64,000 nucleotides of DNA from Prosopocoilus inquinatus (Eukaryota; Arthropoda; Insecta; Coleoptera; Lucanidae). Positions 7,930 through 19,144 of this stretch are shown piece by piece (within the stretch, counting starts at the first letter, position 1; the number at the start of each line of letters is the position of its first letter). The position numbers and the translations under genes were made by a program. The notes under the pieces are model-generated. The model saw only the letters and a list, made by a program, of their open reading frames with translations, was not told where the DNA came from and searched no databases. The DNA lies in assembly GCA_036172665.1 (NCBI GenBank), contig CM069871.1:62742713-62806712 (forward strand), written 5' to 3'.

Positions 7930-8519
7930 TTGGAGTTAGGAAGATGCGGTTTTCACTGCTGCGTAGCATTCGGCCAGCTGCATAATACAGATGCAGTTTC
8001 GACCTTCACACTCGATTGGAAAAGAAGTTTTCGCTTTGGAAAAATTGCTGTTTGTGGGGGAATTAAACGTTTCCCTCTCAGGGGAATGACGTTCTCCACT
8101 GGTCATCCAACGGAGAAAACAGCATCGTTCTATCTCTCTCCGTCTCTGAGTAATCGCGATTTTTCTGAAAGAAATTGGCGGAGGCGCCGGGTATGAATTT
8201 AAACAAGCATTATCTCCGGAACGGTTGGAGTTAGGAAGACGCGGTTTTCACTGCTGCGTAGCATTCGGCCAGCTGCATAATACAGATGCAGTTTCGACCT
8301 TCACACTCGATTGGAAAAGAAGTTTTCGCTTTGGAAAACTTGCTGTTTGTGGGGTAATTAAACGTTTCCCTCTCAGGGGAATGACGTTCTCCACTGGTCA
8401 TCCAACGGAGGAAACAGCATCGTTCCATCTCTCTCCGTCTCTGAGTAATCGCGATTTTTCTGAAAAAAATTGGCGGAGGCGCCGGGTATGAAATTAAACA
8501 AGCAATATCTCCGGAACGG

Positions 8520-9995
8520 TTGGAGTTAGGAAGATGAGGTTTTCACTGCTGCGTAGCATTCGGCCAGCTGCATAATACAGATGCAGTTTCGACCTTCACA
8601 CTCGATTGGAAAAGAAGTTTTCGCTTTGGAAAAATTGCTGTTTGTGGAGGAATTAAACGTTTCCCTCTCAGGAGAATGACGTTTTTCCACTGGTCATCCA
8701 GCGGAGAAAACAGCATCGTTCCATCTCTCTCCGTCTCTGAGTTATCCCGATTTTTCTGAAGGAAATTGGCGGAGGCGCCGGGTATGAATTTAAACAAGCA
8801 TTATCTCCGGAACGGTTGGAGTTAGGAAGATGTGGTTTTCACTGCTGCGTGTCATTCGACCAGCTGCATAATACAGATGCAGTTTCGACCTTCACACTCG
8901 ATTGGAAAAGAAGTTCTCGCTTTGGAAAAATTGCTGTTTGTGGGGGAATTAAACGTTTCCCTCTCAGGGGAATGACGTTCTCCACTGGTCATCCAACGGA
9001 GAAAACAGCATCGTTCCATCTCTCTCCGTCTCTGAGTAATCGCGATTTTTCTGAAAGAAATTGGCGGAGGCGCCGGGTATGAATTTAAACAAGCATTATC
9101 TCCGGAACGGTTGGAGTTAGGAAGATGCGGTTTTCACTGCTGCGTAGCATTCGGCCAGCTGCATAATACAGATGCAGTTTCGACCTTCACACTCGATTGG
9201 AAAAGAAGTTTTCGCTTTGGAAAAATTGCTTTTTGTGGGGGAATTAAGCGTTTCCCTCTCAGGGGAATGACGTTCTCCACTGGTCATCCAACGGAGAAAA
9301 CAGCATCGTTCCATCTCTCTCCGTCTCTGAGTAATCGCGATTTTTCTGAAAGAAATTGGCGGAGGCGCCGGGTATGAATTTAAACAAGCATTATCTCCGG
9401 AACGGTTGGAGTTAGGAAGATGCGGTTTTCACTGCTACGTAGCATTCGGCCAGCTGCATAATACAGATGCAGTTTCGACCTTCACACTCGATTGGAAAAG
9501 AAGTTTTCGCTTTGGAAAAATTGCTGTTTGTGGGGGAATTAAACGTTTCCCTCTCAGGGGAATGACGTTCTCCACTGGTCATCCAACGGAGGAAACAGCA
9601 TCGTTCCATCTCTCTCCGTCTCTGAGTAATCGCGATTTTTCTGAAAAAAATTGGCGGAGGCGCCGGGTATGAAATTAAACAAGCAATATCTCCGGAACGG
9701 TTGGAGTTAGGAAGATGCGGTTTTCACTGCTGCGTAGCATTCGGCCAGCTGCATAATACAGATGCAGTTTCGACCTTCACACTCGATTGGAAAAGAAGTT
9801 TTCGCTTTGGAAAAATTGCTGTTTGTGGGGGAATTAAACGTTTCCCTCTCAGGGGAATGACTTTCTCCACTGGTCATCCAACGGAGGAAACAGCATCGTT
9901 CCATCTCTCTCCGTCTCTGAGTAATCGCGATTTTTCTGAAAGAAATTGGCGGAGGCGCCGGGTATGAATTTAAACAAGCATTATCTCCGGAACGG
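8520..9995 (+). repeat. 1,476-bp five-monomer unit, tandemly repeated from 9996
   Basis: Order: 296-bp variant (8520); gtgtcattcgacc monomer with agttctcgc (8816); attaagcg monomer (9111); tgctacgtag monomer (9406); ggaggaaac monomer with gactttctcc (9701). The same order begins again at 9996, 10292, 10587 and 10882, an offset of 1,476 bp. Differences include gatgagg at 8535 and ctttttgtg at 9230 in this copy, and ctcattagaatg in the next. Confidence 0.85.
8816..9110 (+). repeat. gtgtcattcgacc monomer subtype (11 copies)
   Basis: Linked changes gatgtgg and gtgtcattcgacc replace gatgcgg and gtagcattcggcc. Copies start at 8816, 10292, 14425, 19145, 31243, 34489, 42380, 45037, 49390, 53151 and 59347. 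Five of these (8816, 10292, 45037, 49390, 59347) and 53151 also have agttctcgc. Eight copies follow a 296-bp variant. The changes fall next to the right seam position of the minisatellite cassettes. Confidence 0.88.
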
Positions 9996-11176
9996 TTGGA
10001 GTTAGGAAGATGCGGTTTTCACTGCTGCGTAGCATTCGGCCAGCTGCATAATACAGATGCAGTTTCGACCTTCACACTCGATTGGAAAAGAAGTTTTCGC
10101 TTTGGAAAAATTGCTGTTTGTGGAGGAATTAAACGTTTCCCTCTCATTAGAATGACGTTTTTCCACTGGTCATCCAGCGGAGAAAACAGCATCGTTCCAT
10201 CTCTCTCCGTCTCTGAGTTATCCCGATTTTTCTGAAGGAAATTGGCGGAGGCGCCGGGTATGAATTTAAACAAGCATTATCTCCGGAACGGTTGGAGTTA
10301 GGAAGATGTGGTTTTCACTGCTGCGTGTCATTCGACCAGCTGCATAATACAGATGCAGTTTCGACCTTCACACTCGATTGGAAAAGAAGTTCTCGCTTTG
10401 GAAAAATTGCTGTTTGTGGGGGAATTAAACGTTTCCCTCTCAGGGGAATGACGTTCTCCACTGGTCATCCAACGGAGAAAACAGCATCGTTCCATCTCTC
10501 TCCGTCTCTGAGTAATCGCGATTTTTCTGAAAGAAATTGGCGGAGGCGCCGGGTATGAATTTAAACAAGCATTATCTCCGGAACGGTTGGAGTTAGGAAG
10601 AAGCGGTTTTCACTGCTGCGTAGCATTCGGCCAGCTGCATAATACAGATGCAGTTTCGACCTTCACACTCGATTGGAAAAGAAGTTTTCGCTTTGGAAAA
10701 ATTGCTGTTTGTGGGGGAATTAAGCGTTTCCCTCTCAGGGGAATGACGTTCTCCACTGGTCATCCAACGGAGAAAACAGCATCGTTCCATCTCTCTCCGT
10801 CTCTGAGTAATAGCGATTTTTCTGAAAGAAATTGGCGGAGGCGCCGGGTATGAATTTAAACAAGCATTATCTCCGGAACGGTTGGAGTTAGGAAGATGCG
10901 GTTTTCACTGCTACGTAGCATTCGGCCAGCTGCATAATACAGATGCAGTTTCGACCTTCACACTCGATTGGAAAAGAAGTTTTCGCTTTGGAAAAATTGC
11001 TGTTTGTGGGGGAATTAAGCGTTTCCCTCTCAGGGGAATGACGTTCTCCACTGGTCATCCAACGGAGAAAACAGCATCGTTCCATCTCTCTCCGTCTCTG
11101 AGTAATCGCGATTTTTCTGAAAAAAATTGGCGGAGGCGCCGGGTATGAAATTAAACAAGCAATATCTCCGGAACGG
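9996..11176 (+). repeat. Second copy of the 1,476-bp pattern (four monomers)
   Basis: Monomers at 9996 (296-bp variant with ctcattagaatg), 10292 (gtgtcattcgacc), 10587 (attaagcg, and a private gaagcgg at its start) and 10882 (tgctacgtag) repeat the order seen from 8520. A related order recurs at 44741-45921, 49094-50274 and 59051-60231. Confidence 0.83.
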
Positions 11177-11471
11177 TTGGAGTTAGGAAGATGCGGTTTT
11201 CACTGCTGCGTAGCATTCGGCCAGCTGCATAATACAGATGCAGTTTCGACCTTCACACTCGATTGGAAAAGAAGTTTTCGCTTTGGAAAAATTGCTGTTT
11301 GTGGGGGAATTAAACGTTTCCCTCTCAGGGGAATGACGTTCTCCACTGGTCATCCAACGGAGGAAACAGCATCGTTCCATCTCTCTCCGTCTCTGAGTAA
11401 TAGCGATTTTTCTGAAAAAAATTGGCGGAGGCGCCGGGTATGAATTTAAACAAGCATTATCTCCGGAACGG

Positions 11472-12654
11472 TTGGAGTTAGGAAGACGCGGTTTTCACTG
11501 CTGCGTAGCATTCGGCCAGCTGCATAATACAGATGCAGTTTCGACCTTCACACTCGATTGGAAAAGAAGTTTTCGCTTTGGAAAAATTGCTGTTTGTGGG
11601 AGAATTAAACGTTTCCCTCTCAGGGGAATGACGTTCTCCACTGGTCATCCAACGGAGAAAACAGCATCGTTCCATCTCTCTCCGTCTCTGAGTAATCGCG
11701 ATTTTTCTGAAAAAAATTGGCGGAGGCGCCGGGTATGAAATTAAACAAGCAATATCTCCGGAACGGTTGGAGTTAGGAAGATGCGGTTTTCACTGCTGCG
11801 TAGCATTCGGCCAGCTGCATAATACAGATGCAGTTTCGACCTTCACACTCGATTGGAAAAGAAGTTTTCGCTTTGGAAAAATTGCTGTTTGTGGGGGAAT
11901 TAAACGTTTCCCTCTCAGGGGAATGACGTTCTCCACTGGTCATCCAACGGAGGAAGCAGCATCGTTCCATCTCTCTCCGTCTCTGAGTAATAGCGATTTT
12001 TCTGAAAAAAATTGGCGGAGGCGCCGGGTATGAAATTAAACAAGCAATATCTCCGGAACGGTTGGAGTTGGGAAGATGCGGTTTTCACTGCTGCGTAGCA
12101 TTCGGCCAGCTGCATGATACGGATGCAGTTTCGACCTTCACACTCGATTGGAAAAGAAGTTTTCGCTTTGGAAAAATTGCTGTTTGTGGGGGGGGAATTA
12201 AACGTTTCCCTCTCAGGGGAATGACGTTCTCCACTGGTCATCCAACGGAGAAAACAGCATCGTTCCATCTCTCTCCGTCTCTGAGTAATCGCGATTTTTC
12301 TGAAAAAAATTGGCGGAGGCGCCGGGTATGAAATTAAACAAGCAATATCTCCGGAACGGTTGGAGTTAGGAAGATGCGGTTTTCACTGCTGCGTAGCATT
12401 CGGCCAGCTGCATAATACAGATGCAGTTTCGACCTTCACACTCGATTGGAAAAGAAGTTTTCGCTTTGGAAAAATTGCTGTTTGTGGGGGAATTAAACGT
12501 TTCCCTCTCAGGGGAATGACGTTCTCCACTGGTCATCCAACGGAGGAAACAGCATCGTTCCATCTCTCTCCGTCTCTGAGTAATAGCGATTTTTCTGAAA
12601 GAAATTGGCGGAGGCGCCGGGTATGAATTTAAACAAGCATTATCTCCGGAACGG
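11472..12654 (+). repeat. Four-monomer segment duplicated at 15605-16784
   Basis: The shared order is gtgggagaatt (11472 and 15605), a ggagg monomer (11767 and 15900), a monomer with gagttgggaag and gcatgatacggatg (12062 and 16195), then a ggaggaaac monomer (12360 and 16490). The offset is 4,133 bp, falling to 4,130 after 12062 because that copy has three extra G. Confidence 0.8.
12062..12359 (+). repeat. 298-bp monomer with expanded G run
   Basis: The G run before aattaaacg is three bases longer than usual (12186-12195 region), giving a 298-bp unit. The related monomers at 16195 and 17080 have the ordinary run. The change is either a slippage event private to this copy or a homopolymer error. 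Confidence 0.9.
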
Positions 12655-15600
12655 TTGGAGTTAGGAAGACGCGGTTTTCACTGCTGCGTAGCATTCGGCC
12701 AGCTGCATAATACAGATGCAGTTTCGACCTTCACACTCGATTGGAAAAGAAGTTTTCGCTTTGGAAAAATTGCTGTTTGTGGGGGAATTAAACGTTTCCC
12801 TCTCAGGGGAATGACGTTCTCCACTGGTCATCCAACGGAGGAAACAGCATCGTTCCATCTCTCTCCGTCTCTGAGTAATCGCGATTTTTCTGAAAGAAAT
12901 TGGCGGAGGCGCCGGGTATGAATTTAAACAAGCATTATCTCCGAAACGGTTGGAGTTAGGAAGATGCGGTTTTCACTGCTGCGTAGCATTCGGCCAGCTG
13001 CATAATACAGATGCAGTTTCGACCTTCACACTCGATTGGAAAAGAAGTTTTCGCTTTGGAAAAATTGCTGTTTGTGGGGGAATTAAGCGTTTCCCTCTCA
13101 GGGGAATGACGTTCTCCACTGGTCATCCAACGGAGAAAACAGCATCGTTCCATCTCTCTCCGTCTCTGAGTAATCGCGATTTTTCTGAAAGAAATTGGCG
13201 GAGGCGCCGGGTATGAATTTAAACAAGCATTATCTCCGGAACGGTTGGAGTTAGGAAGATGCGGTTTTCACTGCTGCGTAGCATTCGGCCAGCTGCATAA
13301 TACAGATGCAGTTTCGACCTTCACACTCGATTGGAAAAGAAGTTTTCGCTTTGGAAAAATTGCTGTTTGTGGGGGAATTAAACGTTTCCCTCTCAGGGGA
13401 ATGACGTTCTCCACTGGTCATCCAACGGAGGAAACAGCATCGTTCCATCTCTCTCCGTCTCTGAGTAATAGCGATTTTTCTGAAAGAAATTGGCGGAGGC
13501 GCCGGGTATGAATTTAAACAAGCATTATCTCCGGAACGGTTGGAGTTAGGAAGATGCGGTTTTCACTGCTGCGTAGCATTCGGCCAGCTGCATAATACAG
13601 ATGCAGTTTAGACCTTCACACTCGATTGGAAAAGAAGTTTTCGCTTTGGAAAAATTGCTGTTTGTGGGGGAATTAAACGTTTCCCTCTCAGGGGAATGAC
13701 GTTCTCCACTGGTCATCCAACGGAGGAAACAGCATCGTTCCATCTCTCTCCGTCTCTGAGTAATAGCGATTTTTCTGAAAGAAATTGGCGGAGGCGCCGG
13801 GTATGAATTTAAACAAGCATTATCTCCGGAACGGTTGGAGTTAGGAAGACGCGGTTTTCACTGCTGCGTAGCATTCGGCCAGCTGCATAATACAGATGCA
13901 GTTTCGACCTTCACACTCGATTGGAAAAGAAGTTTTCGCTTTGGAAAAATTGCTGTTTGTTGGGGAATTAAACGTTTCCCTCTCAGGGGAATGACGTTCT
14001 CCACTGGTCATCCAACGGAGGAAACAGCATCGTTCCATCTCTCTCCGTCTCTGAGTAATAGCGATTTTTCTGAAAGAAATTGGCGGAGGCGCCGGGTATG
14101 AATTTAAACAAGCATTATCTCCGGAACGGTTGGAGTTAGGAAGACGCGGTTTTCACTGCTGCGTAGCATTCGGCCAGCTGCATAATACAGATGCAGTTTC
14201 GACCTTCACACTCGATTGGAAAAGAAGTTTTCGCTTTGGAAAAATTGCTGTTTGTGGGGGAATTAAACGTTTCCATCTCAGGAGAATGACGTTCTCCACT
14301 GGTCATCCAACGGAGAAAACAGCATCGTTCCATCTCTCTCCATCTCTGAGTAATCGCGATTTTTCAGAAAGAAATTGGCGGAGGCGCCGTGTATGAATTT
14401 AAACAAGCAATATCTCCGGAACGGTTGGAGTTAGGAAGATGTGGTTTTCACTGCTGCGTGTCATTCGACCAGCTGCATAATACAGATGCAGTTTCGACCT
14501 TCACACTCGATTGGAAAAGAAGTTTTCGCTTTGGAAAAATTGCTGTTTGTGGGGGAATTAAACGTTTCCCTCTCAGGGGAATGACGTTCTCCACTGGTCA
14601 TCCAACGGAGGAAACAGCATCGTTCCATCTCTCTCCGTCTCTGAGTAATCGCGATTTTTCTGAAAAAAATTGGCGGAGGCGCCGGGTATGAAATTAAACA
14701 AGCAATTTCTCCGGAACGGTTGGAGTTAGGAAGATGCGGTTTTCACTGCTGCGTAGCATTCGGCCAGCTGCATAATACAGATGCAGTTTCGACCTTCACA
14801 CTCGATTGGAAAAGAAGTTTTCGCTTTGGAAAACTTGCTGTTTGTGGGGTAATTAAACGTTTCCCTCTCAGGGGAATGACGTTCTCCACTGGTCATCCAA
14901 CGGAGGAAACAGCATCGTTCCATCTCTCTCCGTCTCTGAGTAATCGCGATTTTTCTGAAAAAAATTGGCGGAGGCGCCGGGTATGAAATTAAACAAGCAA
15001 TATCTCCGGAACGGTTGGAGTTAGGAAGATGCGGTTTTCACTGCTGCGTAGCATTCGGCCAGCTGCATAATACAGATGCAGTTTCGACCTTCACACTCGA
15101 TAGGAAAAGAAGTTTTCGCTTTGGATATATTGCTGTTTGTGGGGGAATTAAACGTTTCCCTCTCAGGAGAATGACGTTCTCCACTGGTCATCCAGCGGAG
15201 AAAACAGCATCGTTCCATCTCTCTCCGTCTCTGAGTAATCGCGATTTTTCTGAAAAAAATTGGCGGAGGCGCCGGGTATGAAATTAAACAAGCAATATCT
15301 CCGGAACGGTTGGAGTTAGGAAGATGCGGTTTTCACTGCTGCGTAGCATTCGGCCAGCTGCATAATACAGATGCAGTTTCGACCTTCACACTCGATTGGA
15401 AAAGAAGTTCTCGCTTTGGAAAAATTGCTGTTTGTGGGGGAATTAAACGTTTCCCTCTCAGGGGAATGACGTTCTCCACTGGTCATCCAACGGAGGAAAC
15501 AGCATCGTTCCATCTCTCTCCGTCTCTGAGTAATAGCGATTTTTCTGAAAGAAATTGGCGGAGGCGCCGGGTATGAATTTAAACAAGCATTATCTCCGGA

Positions 15601-15899
15601 ACGGTTGGAGTTAGGAAGATGCGGTTTTCACTGCTGCGTAGCATTCGGCCAGCTGCATAATACAGATGCAGTTTCGACCTTCACACTCGATTGGAAAAGA
15701 AGTTTTCGCTTTGGAAAAATTGCTGTTTGTGGGAGAATTAAACGTTTCCCTCTCAGGGGAATGACGTTCTCCACTGGTCATCCAACGGAGAAAACAGCAT
15801 CGTTCCATCTCTCTCCGTCTCTGAGTAATCGCGATTTTTCTGAAAAAAATTGGCGGAGGCGCCGGGTATGAAATTAAACAAGCAATATCTCCGGAACGG

Positions 15900-16784
15900 T
15901 TGGAGTTAGGAAGATGCGGTTTTCACTGCTGCGTAGCATTCGGCCAGCTGCATAATACAGATGCAGTTTCGACCTTCACACTCGATTGGAAAAGAAGTTT
16001 TCGCTTTGGAAAAATTGCTGTTTTTGGGGGAATTAAACGTTTCCCTCTCAGGGGAATGACGTTCTCCACTGGTCATCCAACGGAGGAAACAGCATCGTTC
16101 CATCTCTCTCCGTCTCTGAGTAATAGCGATTTTTCTGAAAAAAATTGGCGGAGGCGCCGGGTATGAAATTAAACAAGCAATATCTCCGGAACGGTTGGAG
16201 TTGGGAAGATGCGGTTTTCACTGCTGCGTAGCATTCGGCCAGCTGCATGATACGGATGCAGTTTCGACCTTCACACTCGATTGGAAAAGAAGTTTTCGCT
16301 TTGGAAAAATTGCTGTTTGTGGGGGAATTAAACGTTTCCCTCTCAGGGGAATGACGTTCTCCACTGGTCATCCAACGGAGAAAACAGCATCGTTCCATCT
16401 CTCTCCGTCTCTGAGTAATCGCGATTTTTCTGAAAAAAATTGGCGGAGGCGCCGGGTATGAAATTAAACAAGCAATATCTCCGGAACGGTTGGAGTTAGG
16501 AAGATGCGGTTTTCACTGCTGCGTAGCATTCGGCCAGCTGCATAATACAGATGCAGTTTCGACCTTCACACTCGATTGGAAAAGAAGTTTTCGCTTTGGA
16601 AAAATTGCTGTTTGTGGGGGAATTAAACGTTTCCCTCTCAGGGGAATGACGTTCTCCACTGGTCATCCAACGGAGGAAACAGCATCGTTCCATCTCTCTC
16701 CGTCTCTGAGTAATAGCGATTTTTCTGAAAAAAATTGGCGGAGGCGCCGGGTATGAATTTAAACAAGCATTATCTCCGGAACGG
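15900..16784 (+). repeat. 885-bp three-monomer unit, repeated from 16785
   Basis: The monomer with gagttgggaag and gcatgatacggatg occurs at 16195 and again at 17080, 885 bp later, each time preceded by a ggagg monomer and followed by a ggaggaaac monomer. The ggaagcagc change at 16785 is absent at 15900 but present at 11767, so the three segments have exchanged variants. Confidence 0.75.
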
Positions 16785-18849
16785 TTGGAGTTAGGAAGAC
16801 GCGGTTTTCACTGCTGCGTAGCATTCGGCCAGCTGCATAATACAGATGCAGTTTCGACCTTCACACTCGATTGGAAAAGAAGTTTTCGCTTTGGAAAAAT
16901 TGCTGTTTGTGGGGGAATTAAACGTTTCCCTCTCAGGGGAATGACGTTCTCCACTGGTCATCCAACGGAGGAAGCAGCATCGTTCCATCTCTCTCCGTCT
17001 CTGAGTAATAGCGATTTTTCTGAAAAAAATTGGCGGAGGCGCCGGGTATGAAATTAAACAAGCAATATCTCCGGAACGGTTGGAGTTGGGAAGATGCGGT
17101 TTTCACTGCTGCGTAGCATTCGGCCAGCTGCATGATACGGATGCAGTTTCGACCTTCACACTCGATTGGAAAAGAAGTTTTCGCTTTGGAAAAATTGCTG
17201 TTTGTGGGGGAATTAAACGTTTCCCTCTCAGGGGAATGACGTTCTCCACTGGTCATCCAACGGAGAAAACAGCATCGTTCCATCTCTCTCCGTCTCTGAG
17301 TAATCGCGATTTTTCTGAAAAAAATTGGCGGAGGCGCCGGGTATGAAATTAAACAAGCAATATCTCCGGAACGGTTGGAGTTAGGAAGATGCGGTTTTCA
17401 CTGCTGCGTAGCATTCGGCCAGCTGCATAATACAGATGCAGTTTCGACCTTCACACTCGATTGGAAAAGAAGTTTTCGCTTTGGAAAAATTGCTGTTTGT
17501 GGGGGAATTAAACGTTTCCCTCTCAGGGGAATGACGTTCTCCACTGGTCATCCAACGGAGGAAACAGCATCGTTCCATCTCTCTCCGTCTCTGAGTAATA
17601 GCGATTTTTCTGAAAGAAATTGGCGGAGGCGCCGGGTATGAATTTAAACAAGCATTATCTCCGGAACGGTTGGAGTTAGGAAGACGCGGTTTTCACTGCT
17701 GCGTAGCATTCGGCCAGCTGCATAATACAGATGCAGTTTCGACCTTCACACTCGATTGGAAAAGAAGTTTTCGCTTTGGAAAAATTGCTGTTTGTGGGGG
17801 AATTAAACGTTTCCCTCTCAGGGGAATGACGTTCTCCACTGGTCATCCAACGGAGAAAACAGCATCGTTTCATCTCTCTCCGTCTCTGAGTAATCGCGAT
17901 TTTTCTGAAAAAAATTGGCGGAGGCGCCGGGTATGAATTTAAACAAGCAATATCTCCGGAACGGTTGGAGTTAGGAAGATGCGGTTTTCACTGCTGCATA
18001 GCATTCGGCCAGCTGCATAATACAGATGCAGTTTCGACCTTCACACTCGATTGGAAAAGAAGTTTTCGCTTTGGAAAAATTGCTGTTTGTGGAGGAATTA
18101 AACGTTTCCCTCTCAGGGGAATGACGTTCTCCACTGGTCATCCAACGGAGAAAACAGCATCGTTCCATCTCTCTCCGTCTCTGAGTAATCGCGATTTTTC
18201 TGAAAAAAATTGGCGGAGGCGCCGGGTATGAAATTAAACAAGCATTATCTCCGGAACGGTTGGAGTTAGGAAGATGCGGTTTTCACTGCTGCGTAGCATT
18301 CGGCCAGCTGCATGATACGGATGCAGTTTCGACCTTCACACTCGATTGGAAAAGAAGTTTTCGCTTTGGAAAAATTGCTGTTTGTGGGGGAATTAAACGT
18401 TTCCCTCTCAGGGGAATGACGTTCTCCACTGGTCATCCAACGGAGAAAACAGCATCGTTCCATCTCTCTCCGTCTCTGAGTAATCGCGATTTTTCTGAAA
18501 AAAATTGGCGGAGGCGCCTGGTATGAAATTAAACAAGCATTATCTCCGGAACGGTTGGAGTTAGGAAGATGCGGTTTTCACTGCTGCGTAGCATTCGGCC
18601 AGCTGCATAATACAGATGCAGTTTCGACCTTCACACTCGATTGGAAAGTATGTTTTCGCTTTGGAGAAATTGCTGTTTGTGGGGGAATTAAACGTTTCCC
18701 TCTCAGGAGAATGACGTTCTCCACTGGTCATCCAACGGAGAAAACAGCATCGTTCCATCTCTCTCCATCTCTGAGTAATCGCGATTTTTCTGAAAAAAAT
18801 TGGCGGAGGCGCCGGGTATGAATTTAAACAAGCAATATCTCCGGAACGG

Positions 18850-19144
18850 TTGGAGTTAGGAAGATGTGGTTTTCACTGCTGCGTAGCATTCGGCCAGCTG
18901 CATAATACAGATGCAGTTTCGAAATTCACACTCGATTGGAAAAGAAGTTTTCGTATTGGGGAAATTGCTGTTTGTGGGGGAATTAAACGTTTCCATCTCA
19001 GGAGAATGACGTTCTCCACTGGTCATCCAACGGAGAAAACAGCATCGTTCCATCTCTCTCCATCTCTGAGTAATCGCGATTTTTCAGAAAGAAATTGGCG
19101 GAGGCGCCGTGTATGAATTTAAACAAGCAATATCTCCGGAACGG
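18850..19144 (+). repeat. cgaaattcac / cgtattggg monomer subtype (5 copies)
   Basis: Linked changes gatgtgg, tcgaaattcac, tttcgtattggg and tttccatctcagg. Copies start at 18850, 33013, 43855, 48208 and 56691. Those at 33013, 43855 and 48208 also share one extra G (296 bp) and gacgtcctcc, showing they descend from one copy. The monomer at 18555 just upstream is also unusual (ggaaagtatg). Confidence 0.87.
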
